This document shows, one piece after another, positions 53,966-62,083 of a DNA stretch of 64,000 nucleotides (positions are counted from its first letter, which is position 1; each line of letters starts with the position of its first letter). The notes beneath the pieces are model-generated. The model was given only the letters and a program-made list of their open reading frames with translations, was not told the DNA's origin and searched no databases. The stretch covers positions 77,120 through 141,119 of the forward strand of contig NZ_JBIMSN010000052.1 of the NCBI RefSeq assembly GCF_043944905.1, read 5' to 3'. The position numbers and the translations under genes are program-made. This DNA is from Antrihabitans spumae (lineage in GTDB: Bacteria > Actinomycetota > Actinomycetes > Mycobacteriales > Mycobacteriaceae).

Positions 53966-55363
53966 ATGGTCCGTATGGCGACGACATCCGGGGTACGCGA
54001 GCAGGCACCGTCGACGCGCGACCGGTTGTACGGCTGGAAGTCCGCAGCGCCGCTCGATCGGTCGCATATCCCCGGCACTCCGATCGAGTTGCCACCCGGT
54101 CCACGAACGCCAGGGTTGTTGCAGACGGTTTTCGTGTGGGGCTATCGGCCGCAGTACCTACCGAAGATGCATAGGAAGTTCGGCGACACCTTCACATTGA
54201 ATTCGGCGCCGGTGGGTCGGCTCGTCGTAACCCGAGATGCCGATGCGATCCGCGAGATCTTTCGCACCAGCCCCGACATCGTGCACGCAGGCGAGGGCAA
54301 CTCGCTGCTGCGGCCACTCGTCGGCAACAACTCCGTTCTGACCCTGGATGCACCCGAGCATCAGCCCGCTCGTAAGCGCCTACTGCCGCCGTTCCACGGT
54401 GCGCGGATCGCGCGGGTGGTGTCGCTGATGGAGGAAGCGACTGTTCGTGAGGTCGCGACTTGGCCTGTGGGTGAGGACTTTCCGCTACTGGAGAGAACGC
54501 AGGCACTCACACTCGACATCATCGTGCGAGTGGTGATGGGCGTGGACGAACCTGCTCGCGCGCGACGCCTCGGCGATGCATTGCGGGGGGTGCTCGGTTT
54601 GGGGGTCACCGACATGTTGCTGTGGGTCGCACCAGGGCTGCATCGGTATTGGCCGTGGCGCAACGTGATTCGGCAGCTCGAACACGCCGACGAATTGCTG
54701 TACGAGGAAATCGACAGGCGCCGACACGATCCCGAACGCGCGTCGCGACCGGACGTGCTGTCGATGCTCGTGGACGGCGATGCCGACCCGGCGGTGGTGC
54801 GAGACGAACTCGTCACGATGCTGGCCGCAGGCCACGAGACCACGGCGGTCGGGTTGGCGTGGACCTTCGAGCTTGTGCTGAGGCACCCGGAGGTCTTGGC
54901 TCGCTTGCAGTCCGGGTTGGACGACGATCGCGATCCCTATCGCACAGCAGTCGTCAAGGAGGCGCTGCGGGTGCGTCCCGTCATCTACAACGTTGCTCGA
55001 CGACTGATGGAACCCAGGCAAGTCGATGGGTTCTCCTTACCCGCAGGGCAATTCGTGCTCCCGTCCATCGGGGGCATTCAGACGGACCCGCGGATCTGGG
55101 GACCGCACGCCGCAGAGTTCCGTCCCGAACGTTGGGAGGACGCCGACGTCCCGTCGCACGCGTGGATTCCCTTCGGCGGCGGAACACGCCGCTGCCTCGG
55201 TGCCCTGTTCGCCCAAACCGAAATGGAGACGGTGGTGCGTACTGTGCTCCGTCACGTCGAGTTGCGCGCCGTCGGCGACCGCTCGGAAAAGCAACGTATG
55301 CACCACATTACGGTTGTCCCGGCACGTGGGGCACGGGTCGAGGTGACCAAGCGTCTCGGCTGA
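53966..55363 (+). CDS. cytochrome P450
   Basis: This 465-residue P450 has the I-helix AGHETTAVGLAWTFE, the ExxR motif KEALR, and the heme loop FGGGTRRCLG with Cys410. The style (PGPRTPGLLQTVFVWGYRPQYL, then FGDTFTL) resembles the CYP135/138-like branch of mycobacteria; no substrate can be given. Tandem ATGs at 53966 and 53975; the first has GGAG upstream. The frame is open to 53606 but that part overlaps the Ig-like gene on the other strand. Confidence 0.87.
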   Translation: MVRMATTSGVREQAPSTRDRLYGWKSAAPLDRSHIPGTPIELPPGPRTPGLLQTVFVWGYRPQYLPKMHRKFGDTFTLNSAPVGRLVVTRDADAIREIFRTSPDIVHAGEGNSLLRPLVGNNSVLTLDAPEHQPARKRLLPPFHGARIARVVSLMEEATVREVATWPVGEDFPLLERTQALTLDIIVRVVMGVDEPARARRLGDALRGVLGLGVTDMLLWVAPGLHRYWPWRNVIRQLEHADELLYEEIDRRRHDPERASRPDVLSMLVDGDADPAVVRDELVTMLAAGHETTAVGLAWTFELVLRHPEVLARLQSGLDDDRDPYRTAVVKEALRVRPVIYNVARRLMEPRQVDGFSLPAGQFVLPSIGGIQTDPRIWGPHAAEFRPERWEDADVPSHAWIPFGGGTRRCLGALFAQTEMETVVRTVLRHVELRAVGDRSEKQRMHHITVVPARGARVEVTKRLG

Positions 55364-55378
55364 AGATCTCTCGGTGCC

Positions 55379-56008
55379 TCATGCTTTGCGTGCGAGGAGT
55401 GCAAGCCACGGACCCTCCTCGTCGACGAAGTGATCGGTCCATACCGGTTCGAGCCCCGCAGCCTCGACTCGCTCTTCGAAGGCGGACGGTTCCCATCGAG
55501 TGACGTGATACCGGGTGCCGGATGGGCTGCCCTCCCAGAGGTCGCCGACGCCCTCACGAACGGTGACCAGCAGTGTTCCGCCCGGTCGTAATGCCTCGGC
55601 CGCTTTGCGTAAGACAATGTCGTTGTCCTCGCGCTCGATGTGCTGAAGCACGTACAGCGCCATCACCGCTTCGTAGGCCGGCCAGATCGGGTCGACGAAG
55701 GTGTCTTTGACCGCGTCGAGTGGTTCGATGTGTTTGCCGCGTGCACGCTGGAAGTCGCGGAAAGCCGTTGTTGCGTCCGTCCGTCGAACCCGGGCACCGA
55801 AAGACTCGACGAAGTCGGCGTCCCATCCCGGCCCCGAGCCAAGTTCGAGCACGGTGCCGCCAGGTGACAGTGAGTCGACGAAGCGGCGCATCGTCGCATG
55901 ATGCGCGGCAGTCGAGGAACCTTCCGTCGACTGCGCATACTCGAGGGCGATCGTTTCGTAGGCAGCGAGCGTTCGTTGGTTTTTGGATACTCGCTCGTTT
56001 TCGGTCAT
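55379..56008 (-). CDS. SAM-dependent methyltransferase
   Basis: This 209-residue class I methyltransferase has motif I VLELGSGPGWDADFV (about 53-67), an acidic loop ending in RRTDAT, and ALRPGGTLLVTVREG as motif III. The ATG at 56008 lies two bases after the stop of the FAD oxidase, so the two are co-transcribed. The acceptor is unknown. Confidence 0.84.
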   Translation of the reverse strand: MTENERVSKNQRTLAAYETIALEYAQSTEGSSTAAHHATMRRFVDSLSPGGTVLELGSGPGWDADFVESFGARVRRTDATTAFRDFQRARGKHIEPLDAVKDTFVDPIWPAYEAVMALYVLQHIEREDNDIVLRKAAEALRPGGTLLVTVREGVGDLWEGSPSGTRYHVTRWEPSAFEERVEAAGLEPVWTDHFVDEEGPWLALLARKA

Positions 56009-56010
56009 CC

Positions 56011-57378
56011 CTAGCGCACCGTGTGCTCGGCGCCGACGAGTTCGTCGACCGCGGGCGTCGGGCAGCTGGATCGCAGTATCCGATCCGGGTCCCATCGGTG
56101 TTTTAGTGTCGCGAGTTTGCGTACGGACTGGTCCGGCAATGCGGCCGACATCGTTTCGCCGGGAGCGAGGAAGGTCAGCGGCTTGCCGTGACCGATGGCT
56201 GGCGCCAGCTGCTCCGATAGTTCGGAAATGCGTTCTCGGATTCGGTCTGCTGAGCGATCCGGTGTCGGACTACCGAACAGATAGACCAGATGTTGGCTGG
56301 CGAGAGGGCCGTTGGGCAGATCGTTCGCCCCGCTCACGGCGCCCCCGAGTTGGCGGATCTGGACGCTGAGCAGTGGAAATATAGGTTCTCGCAACAGCGC
56401 CGCCATGACGCCCTCGTCGAAAACACGCACTGGCACAGTGTGACTGATGCCGGGACTGGGGTCGAGTGGGTCACCGGTGATCGATGCGAGCTCGGCCGTA
56501 CTCATCGTGGCGCGACTGTCGCTGAGCGTCCCGCCAATCGAGTCGAAAGGACTCAGCAGCTGACGCGCCAGCTTTTCGGCACCGAGGAAGGTGCAGTCCA
56601 ATGCAACCAAAGGTGTTGGGCTCCCGGGAAAATGTAGTAGATCGAGCCAGAGCGTCAATTCGGCGGGAGCGTCGGCGGTGACCGCCTGGTAGGCGCACAT
56701 GACGTCGTGTGCGCGATCGGCCGGCCACATCATCCGGCCACCGAAAAGGTAAGGCACAGGGTGGAGTTGGAGCTCGACCGAGGTCACGATCGCGACGTCG
56801 CCCCCGCCGCCGCGCAGCGCCCAATACAGGTCTGGCTCGGTTTCGTTGTCGACATACAGACGCTCGCCGTCGGCGGTGACGACCGCGAAACTTCGCGCCG
56901 ACACACCCGCGAGTCCGAACTTTCGGGAGAACCAGCTCAGGCCGCCGCCGACCGTGTAGCCGACCACTCCGATGCCGGGTGAACTCCCAGGGGTGCCGGA
57001 GAGGCCGTATTCGGCTGCGGCAGTTTGGACTCGACCCCACAAAACACCGGCGCCCACGTGCGCGCGTCGGCTCGTGGCGTCGATCTCGAGTGTGTTCAGG
57101 TTGTTGGTGCGGAGCAGGATCGTGCCGGCGGCGTTACCGGTGGCCCCGTGTCCAGTCCGTTGCGTCGAAACGGAAAGGTCATGTGCTGCAGCAAACTTCA
57201 CAGTCTGCTGGACGTCGGCAATGCTGTCGACATCGACCACGGCGACTGCGTCTTCTTGACTGATCTGCAGGTTCCACGGTCTGGTGATTTGCGACCAGTC
57301 GCGGTCGGTCGCCGTGGCGTCGGCCTTGGTCGTCACACGACCTTCGATGGCGGCTGCGAGCGATTCGAACAGTGTCAT
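56011..57378 (-). CDS. FAD-linked oxidase (berberine-bridge-like family)
   Basis: This 455-residue protein has a PP-loop FAD_binding_4 domain with the covalent-flavin His77 in RTGHG, and PGSSPGIGVVGYTVGGG, where the second (Cys) flavin link of bicovalent relatives is replaced by Ser. The C-terminal BBE-type segment ends with HRWDPDRILRSS. Relatives oxidise sugars, alcohols or tetrahydro-aromatic rings with O2. It is divergent from a TetR across a region with two ACGTTACGT-type palindromes, so it is probably repressed by that TetR. Confidence 0.85.
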   Translation of the reverse strand: MTLFESLAAAIEGRVTTKADATATDRDWSQITRPWNLQISQEDAVAVVDVDSIADVQQTVKFAAAHDLSVSTQRTGHGATGNAAGTILLRTNNLNTLEIDATSRRAHVGAGVLWGRVQTAAAEYGLSGTPGSSPGIGVVGYTVGGGLSWFSRKFGLAGVSARSFAVVTADGERLYVDNETEPDLYWALRGGGGDVAIVTSVELQLHPVPYLFGGRMMWPADRAHDVMCAYQAVTADAPAELTLWLDLLHFPGSPTPLVALDCTFLGAEKLARQLLSPFDSIGGTLSDSRATMSTAELASITGDPLDPSPGISHTVPVRVFDEGVMAALLREPIFPLLSVQIRQLGGAVSGANDLPNGPLASQHLVYLFGSPTPDRSADRIRERISELSEQLAPAIGHGKPLTFLAPGETMSAALPDQSVRKLATLKHRWDPDRILRSSCPTPAVDELVGAEHTVR

Positions 57379-57405
57379 GATGATGCTTCCTCTCTGCGAA
57401 ACAGA

Positions 57406-57460
57406 ACGTTACGTAACGTACCGCTGGCCGACTTCGAGGTCAATACGAAACGTTACGTTT
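57406..57460. promoter_or_regulatory. two ACGTTACGT palindromic operators
   Basis: ACGTTACGTAACGT (57406-57419) is a perfect 14-base palindrome, and AAACGTTACGTTT (57448-57460) has perfect 6-base arms around one base. Both contain ACGTTACGT and lie between the divergent FAD oxidase and TetR genes. They are likely binding sites of the TetR. Confidence 0.65.
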
Positions 57461-57478
57461 TGGTGCTAGGTTGTCCGA

Positions 57479-58036
57479 GTGGCTACCGAAACTCGCTCCG
57501 CGCGCTCGCGGAGCCATATTTTGCGAACCGCGGTCGAGATGTGTGCCGAGCATGGCTTCACCTTCGTCACCATGGACCGGGTGGCAGCCGAGGCTGGTGT
57601 CGGCAAGCCGACGCTGTATCGCTGGTGGCCGTCCAAAGCGCATCTCATGCTGGATGCGCTGCTGGAGGAAGTCAGCGGGCGCTACTTTCTCATTCCCGAC
57701 ACCGGCGACATTCGCGAGGACCTACGGTCGTGGTTACGGGGGTTCGTAGCACTTTTCGTCGATCCGTTGCTTCGCGCGCTGTGCGTCGGAGTGGCCAGTG
57801 CTCAGTTGGTCGACGCCGATCTTCGGGAACAGATGATCCTGGGTATCCACGCTCCTGCACGTGAGCACAATCAAGCGCGGATACGAGGCGCCCAGGCGGC
57901 CGGGCAACTCCCTGACACCGATCCGCAATTGATCGAAGACTGCCTCATAGGTCCGCTGTGGTATCGCGTGCTGATCAGCGGGATGCCCGTGACCGACGCC
58001 GTCGCCGACGAGATCGTGCAGCGGCAGCTGGGCTGA
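57479..58036 (+). CDS. TetR-family regulator divergent from FAD oxidase
   Basis: This 185-residue TetR protein has the HTH ILRTAVEMCAEHGFTFVTMDRVAAEAGVGKPTLYRWWPSKAHLML and a TetR_C_11-like ligand domain. The GTG at 57479 fits; no clear ribosome site is present, and the last operator ends 18 bases before it, so leaderless transcription is possible. The stop runs straight into palindromic element copy 3. Confidence 0.83.
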   Translation: MATETRSARSRSHILRTAVEMCAEHGFTFVTMDRVAAEAGVGKPTLYRWWPSKAHLMLDALLEEVSGRYFLIPDTGDIREDLRSWLRGFVALFVDPLLRALCVGVASAQLVDADLREQMILGIHAPAREHNQARIRGAQAAGQLPDTDPQLIEDCLIGPLWYRVLISGMPVTDAVADEIVQRQLG

Positions 58037-58094
58037 TCGTGAGTCTTTTCGGAGTGCCTGACCGCCAATAGGACTCACGATGCGGCGCAGCCGC
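58037..58094. repeat. dispersed palindromic element, copy 3
   Basis: Arms 58037-58052 (TCGTGAGTCTTTTCGG) and 58065-58080 pair with three mismatches; the loop AGTGCCTGACCG resembles those of copies 1 and 2. It is followed by the small palindrome GCGGCGCAGCCGC (58082-58094), as in copy 2. It begins directly after the TetR stop. Confidence 0.7.
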
Positions 58095-58102
58095 GAGGTA
58101 GT

Positions 58103-58130
58103 CTCCGAGCGAGCGTGATGTCGCTCGGAG
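58103..58130. promoter_or_regulatory. inverted repeat before TetR gene
   Basis: CTCCGAGCGA (58103-58112) and TCGCTCGGAG (58121-58130) are perfect 10-base arms with an 8-base spacer, 14 bases before the TTG start at 58144. It may be an autoregulatory operator or a leader hairpin. Confidence 0.5.
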
Positions 58131-58143
58131 ACAGAGGAGCGTC

Positions 58144-58728
58144 TTGGCCAGCCAGCGTGAACGCAGCGAAAGGACGATTGCCGCGATCATGGCAGTCGGT
58201 CGAACGCTGATGGCCGAGCAGGGCTACAACGCCGTGACAGTCGACGCCGTTGTCGCACAGGCTGGAATCGCCAAAGGTGCTTTCTATCATCACTTTCCGT
58301 CCAAGAAGGTCTTGTTCGACGCGATCGTCGACGAACTGCAGGGTGAGATTGCCGACGAGCTTCGGGAGCGTCAGCGGCCGGGTCCCTTGACGGCCAGCGT
58401 CCTAGCCGAGGTGTTGTCGGACTATCTCCGGCGCGCCGCCGACCCACGCCGCCGGCGGATCGTCCTGTTGGAGGGGCCCGAGGTGCTCGGCTGGGAACGA
58501 TGGCGTGAAATCGACGACCGCCACTTCTCGGGTATGACGAGGGCTGCGGTCGCGATGATTCTGCCGTCGTCCGCGACCGACGTTCGGGTTGCGGCCACCA
58601 CTCAGCTGGTTCTCGGGGCTGTGATGGAGGCCGCACTCGTGACAGGTCGTGCCGACGATCCCGAAGCAGCGGTTGCCCAGTTCGGTGAGGTACTGCGCGA
58701 CCTACTGTCAGGGCTCGCCGAAAACTAG
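58144..58728 (+). CDS. TetR-family regulator
   Basis: This 194-residue TetR protein has the HTH AVGRTLMAEQGYNAVTVDAVVAQAGIAKGAFYHHFPSKKVLFDAI. The TTG start at 58144 has AGAGGAG 5 bases upstream. It converges with the SnoaL-like gene, whose promoter carries a CCGACT-N3-AGTCGG palindrome; whether this TetR binds it is untested. Confidence 0.83.
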   Translation: MASQRERSERTIAAIMAVGRTLMAEQGYNAVTVDAVVAQAGIAKGAFYHHFPSKKVLFDAIVDELQGEIADELRERQRPGPLTASVLAEVLSDYLRRAADPRRRRIVLLEGPEVLGWERWREIDDRHFSGMTRAAVAMILPSSATDVRVAATTQLVLGAVMEAALVTGRADDPEAAVAQFGEVLRDLLSGLAEN

Positions 58729-58732
58729 ACCG

Positions 58733-59176
58733 TCAGATTGCGCCCGCTCGGCCGAATGCCGCGGCACGCTGTGCTCCGTCGACATAGACGTCCTTTCTCG
58801 AAACCAGGCCGTCTTGGTCGACGTCGACGACATCGACAAGGTCGATGCGCGCCGTAAACGGCTTTCCTTCGGTGTCGAGGAGGTCGATCACCATCGTCCA
58901 TTCGAGGACCCAGTGTCCGGCACCGAGGATCAGTCGCGCGACGTCGGCTCTGTAATTCGGGTACAGCTCGAAAACCTTCCTGAAGTGCTCGCGCAGTGCC
59001 GCGCGTCCGTGGGCGCGTTCCTCGCCGGCGCGCAGGGCGTACGACGAATCCTCGCTGTGGAGCGCGGCGATAGCGTCTGGATCCTTGGCTTCCCACGCGT
59101 CGTGGTAGCGGTTGAAGACGTACTCGAGCGACGAGCGCTCGAGGTCGGCCTCGCGCTCGGCAACAATGCTTGACAC
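58733..59176 (-). CDS. SnoaL-like (NTF2-fold) protein
   Basis: This 147-residue protein has the start pattern YVFNRYHDAWEAKDPDAIAALHSEDSSY and later WVLEWTMVID and VSRKDVYVDG, typical of SnoaL-like small cone-shaped domains. These act as isomerases, hydratases or ligand-binding proteins. The GTG at 59176 has AAAGGAAG upstream and is preferred over an upstream alternative at 59209. A specific function is not assignable. Confidence 0.8.
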   Translation of the reverse strand: MSSIVAEREADLERSSLEYVFNRYHDAWEAKDPDAIAALHSEDSSYALRAGEERAHGRAALREHFRKVFELYPNYRADVARLILGAGHWVLEWTMVIDLLDTEGKPFTARIDLVDVVDVDQDGLVSRKDVYVDGAQRAAAFGRAGAI

Positions 59177-59214
59177 TGGTGAACTTCCTTTCGTAGTGGC
59201 TTCGACCACACTAA

Positions 59215-59229
59215 CCGACTCAGAGTCGG
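59215..59229. promoter_or_regulatory. palindrome in SnoaL-like gene promoter
   Basis: CCGACT-CAG-AGTCGG is a perfect 6-base inverted repeat next to TATATAA (59230-59236), 39 bases upstream of the SnoaL-like gene start. It is a candidate repressor site. Confidence 0.45.
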
Positions 59230-59313
59230 TATATAAGGGGTTGCGTCCAACTGGATCTGTCAGGCCGGCTGAGTAGCGTCACAGTCTGTAGATACGACGA
59301 CACAGGGAGACCC

Positions 59314-59859
59314 ATGACCGAGCGGATCTCGAACGATGCTGGTGCACATCGAGGTTCGGGCTTTCGGGACAGGGTCGAACGAGCGATCCGAATGACGGAG
59401 CGGCTCAACGCATTGCCATACGAAAACAGGGCCGCGATCCGGCAGGCGTGGAGTGAGCTGACCGGCCAGCCCGAGGACGAGACTTTCAATCTGATTCCGC
59501 CGGTGTACTCGGATCATGGCGTCAATATTCGGGTCGGCCGCAATGTCTTTATCAATCAGGGGTGTCGGCTCGACGATATCGGCGGCATCGAGATCGGCGA
59601 CGAGGTGATGATGGGCCCTGGCGTTCGGCTGATTTCGTCCGGGCATCCTCTCGAGCCGTCGCTGCGTCGCAAGGGCATCACCGCTGCCCCGATCCGAATC
59701 GAGAGAAACGTCTGGATCGGCGCAGGGGCGATGGTCCTGCAAGGCGTGACGGTCGGCGAAGACTCCGTGATCGGTGCCGGCGCGATCGTCACCCGCGACA
59801 TTCCGCGAGCTGTCCTGGCGGTGGGTGTACCCGCAAGGGTTGTTCGGATCATCGATTAG
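59314..59859 (+). CDS. sugar O-acetyltransferase (maltose/galactoside type)
   Basis: This 181-residue left-handed beta-helix protein has N-terminal LNALPYENRAAIRQAWSEL and hexapeptide repeats (FINQGCRLDDIGGIEIGDEVMMGPGV, then NVWIGAGAMVLQGVTVGEDSVIGAGAIVTRDIP). The catalytic His is in SSGHPLEPSLRR. These enzymes transfer acetyl groups from acetyl-CoA to sugars. ATG after CAGGGAGACCC. Its stop overlaps the DUF2867-type gene end on the opposite strand. Confidence 0.86.
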   Translation: MTERISNDAGAHRGSGFRDRVERAIRMTERLNALPYENRAAIRQAWSELTGQPEDETFNLIPPVYSDHGVNIRVGRNVFINQGCRLDDIGGIEIGDEVMMGPGVRLISSGHPLEPSLRRKGITAAPIRIERNVWIGAGAMVLQGVTVGEDSVIGAGAIVTRDIPRAVLAVGVPARVVRIID

Positions 59860-60473
59860 CTTCGCGAATCGACGCCGTCCAACAGTTCGGCGCGATCGCG
59901 CCAGGCACGCTCCCACTGGCGGGTCATGGCGGGGTAGACAACCAGGTACCGGAACGGTGCTATCGCCGCCATGTACGCGCGCCCGAACCGGCCGTTCGCC
60001 TTGATCAGCACCGCCATTCGCAGTTCGTACTCGCCATCGTCAGTGGGGACCCAGCCATGATGGGCCACGCCGTGGACCGTCTTGTTGGCCAGTTCGATGG
60101 CGTGCTCGTTGTGTAGTTGGTACAGCTCGACGAACGGGATGCCGGGTACCGGTGCTCCCGACTGTGGTTGGCGCAGGTCGTCCGGGAGCCGTTCGCACAA
60201 GGACGAGACGCGGCCCTTGGCTGCCAGACCCTGCTCGGGATCGTCCCACCCGAACAACGCGCCGAGCTTCCATCGCACGGCGAAGAGAAATCGCACCAGA
60301 AGCGGGTCGGGTTTCCGACTTTCGGCGGCGCGTATCGCGGCGAGCATGGTGGCGAGGTCGTCCGGTCCGGAGCCGGGAGCGTGGTACGCCCACACATCCA
60401 GGACGCGGAAGTCGGGCGCGATCTCGTGAATCCGCCAGGGTTGTTCGGTGTGGGCTGCGACTGGGATTCTCAT
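59856..60473 (-). CDS. DUF2867-type protein
   Basis: This 205-residue protein resembles the DUF2867 family, often annotated beside NAD-dependent epimerases and small membrane proteins: RVLDVWAYHAPGSGPDDLATML, VRFLFAVRWKLGALFGWD, and FVELYQLHNEHAIELANKTVHGV with GRAYMAAIAPFRYLVVYPAM near the C-terminus. The function is unknown. The ATG overlaps the upstream membrane-protein stop by four bases. Confidence 0.72.
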   Translation of the reverse strand: MRIPVAAHTEQPWRIHEIAPDFRVLDVWAYHAPGSGPDDLATMLAAIRAAESRKPDPLLVRFLFAVRWKLGALFGWDDPEQGLAAKGRVSSLCERLPDDLRQPQSGAPVPGIPFVELYQLHNEHAIELANKTVHGVAHHGWVPTDDGEYELRMAVLIKANGRFGRAYMAAIAPFRYLVVYPAMTRQWERAWRDRAELLDGVDSRS

Positions 60474-60871
60474 CGCTGCATCTCCTTCGGCGCTGCAGTG
60501 GGTGTGGTTCGACGCGCGTCACGGAGCAGCAATCCGGATGCGACGAGCAGGACGAGCAGGGGGGAAGGCCCGGAGGCGACGAACGTGATCGCGACCCAGA
60601 CCGCAATTGCCACGGCAATGAACGCCGGAGGTGTGATGCCGCGATGGGCGAACCACAACACGATGACACCTAGCAAGATCAACGGCGGCCCGAAACTGAA
60701 TGCCGAATACCAGAATCCTGTGGCCGCGTCGCTGAAGGTCGTGTAATCGGTTTCGCTCCAGAGCGTTCCGGCGAACCAGGTTTCGGCGTGGTCCGGCGCG
60801 GTCTCGGCGAGACTTCCTACAGTGTGCCCAATTCCGGCCAGAGTGATGATCCACCCTGCCCATTTGGTCAT
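60470..60871 (-). CDS. small four-helix membrane protein (DUF6463-like)
   Basis: This 133-residue protein has four hydrophobic segments: AGWIITLAGIGHTVGSL, GFWYSAFSFGPPLILLGVIVLWF, PAFIAVAIAVWVAITFVA and PLLVLLVASGLLL. The start MTKWAGWIITLAGIGHT resembles DUF6463-type proteins in my recollection. The ATG overlaps the next upstream gene by four bases. Function unknown. Confidence 0.68.
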   Translation of the reverse strand: MTKWAGWIITLAGIGHTVGSLAETAPDHAETWFAGTLWSETDYTTFSDAATGFWYSAFSFGPPLILLGVIVLWFAHRGITPPAFIAVAIAVWVAITFVASGPSPLLVLLVASGLLLRDARRTTPTAAPKEMQR

Positions 60872-61323
60872 CGGTTTGCTCCGCGAACAGCAGTGCCCAC
60901 GGAAAGTCCGAATGCGACGCATGCCGCGCTGAAGAGCACGATCGGGGGCGGCGGCTCGAGCAACGCACAGATAGTGAGCGCCACTGCCGACATGGCGAGA
61001 CCGAGTATCGCCGCAGACCGAATATCCTGTCGTGCAGTGAGTTTGGCGATCCACAGCAACAGGATCCCGACGAAGACCATGCAGCATCCCATGGCCAGGC
61101 TGAAGCCCATCGTCACCTCGTAGTACGAGCGGTGCAGCCCCATCAGATCGAACGAACTGGCGCGCATGATGTCGTCGATCGTCTTGTCCTCGTCCCGTGG
61201 AAACGCGCGAAGGAAGACGTCGCCGATGGTGTGCCCAGTGCCGGTTGCGATCCAGCACCACGCACCAATTCGGAAGTAGGTCGTCGAGTGGGTGCGCTCG
61301 ACGAGGTCGGTCGTCATGGTCAT
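60868..61323 (-). CDS. small four-helix membrane protein
   Basis: This 151-residue protein has four membrane segments (RIGAWCWIATGTGHTIGD, FSLAMGCCMVFVGILLLWIA, SAAILGLAMSAVALTICALL, IVLFSAACVAFGLSVGTAV). It has the same general plan as the next gene product (GTGHTIGD against GIGHTVGS), suggesting an old duplication. It heads a three-gene coupled operon with the DUF6463-like and DUF2867-type genes. Function unknown. Confidence 0.7.
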   Translation of the reverse strand: MTMTTDLVERTHSTTYFRIGAWCWIATGTGHTIGDVFLRAFPRDEDKTIDDIMRASSFDLMGLHRSYYEVTMGFSLAMGCCMVFVGILLLWIAKLTARQDIRSAAILGLAMSAVALTICALLEPPPPIVLFSAACVAFGLSVGTAVRGANR

Positions 61324-61405
61324 GCCGACTACTTTGGCGAGTAAGGCAGTCGGGCGCCTCGTCCTGAGGTCGTGCCGGTCTCATCCTCGAGGATGAGACG
61401 GAGGG

Positions 61406-62083
61406 TCAGCGGTGGGACGGACCAACCAACCCGGACTCGTACGCGAGCACAACGGCCTGAACCCGGTCGCGCAGGCACAGCTTGGTAAGCACATGTCCGA
61501 CATGGGTTTTGATCGTTGCCTCGGACAGGTGAAGCCGCATCGCGATCTCGCGGTTCGTGTCGCCGGTAGCGATCTCGAGGAACGTGTCGAGTTCGCGCGG
61601 GGTCAGCGTGGCGCGTACCTCAGCGGCCCGGCCGGAGTCGGCGTTGGGCAGCTCGGCAACATGCTCGATGAGCCGACGTGTGGTCGACGGTGCGATGACG
61701 CCGTGACCGGCATGGACCGTCCGGACAGCGTCGACGATCTCCTCACTGCGCGCGTCCTTGAGCAGAAATCCACTGGCGCCCGCCCGGATCGCGGAGAAGG
61801 CGTAGTCGTCAAGATCGAACGTGGTCAGCACGATCACCCGACAGCTCGGTTGTTCGGCGGTGATGGTCGCTGTTGCCTGTATGCCGTCGAGCTTCGGCAT
61901 CCGAATGTCCATGAGAGCCACATCGATTCGGTGTGACCGCACCATGGCGACGGCCTCGTGACCGTCGGCTGCTTCGCCCGCCAAGATCAGGTCGGGCTGG
62001 CTCTCGACCATCATGCGCAGCGCCGATCGCATCAGCTCTTGGTCGTCCACTATGAGGACGCGGATGCGCTCCAGTTCGCTCAT
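61406..62083 (-). CDS. NarL/LuxR-family response regulator
   Basis: This 225-residue protein has a receiver domain (DD at 13-14, phospho-acceptor Asp59 in VALMDIRMP, Thr87, Lys109 in LLKDA) and a C-terminal LuxR HTH (TPRELDTFLEIATGDTNREIAMRLHLSEATIKTHVGHVLTKL). The ATG overlaps the sensor kinase stop by four bases, so the pair is one two-component system. Confidence 0.9.
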   Translation of the reverse strand: MSELERIRVLIVDDQELMRSALRMMVESQPDLILAGEAADGHEAVAMVRSHRIDVALMDIRMPKLDGIQATATITAEQPSCRVIVLTTFDLDDYAFSAIRAGASGFLLKDARSEEIVDAVRTVHAGHGVIAPSTTRRLIEHVAELPNADSGRAAEVRATLTPRELDTFLEIATGDTNREIAMRLHLSEATIKTHVGHVLTKLCLRDRVQAVVLAYESGLVGPSHR

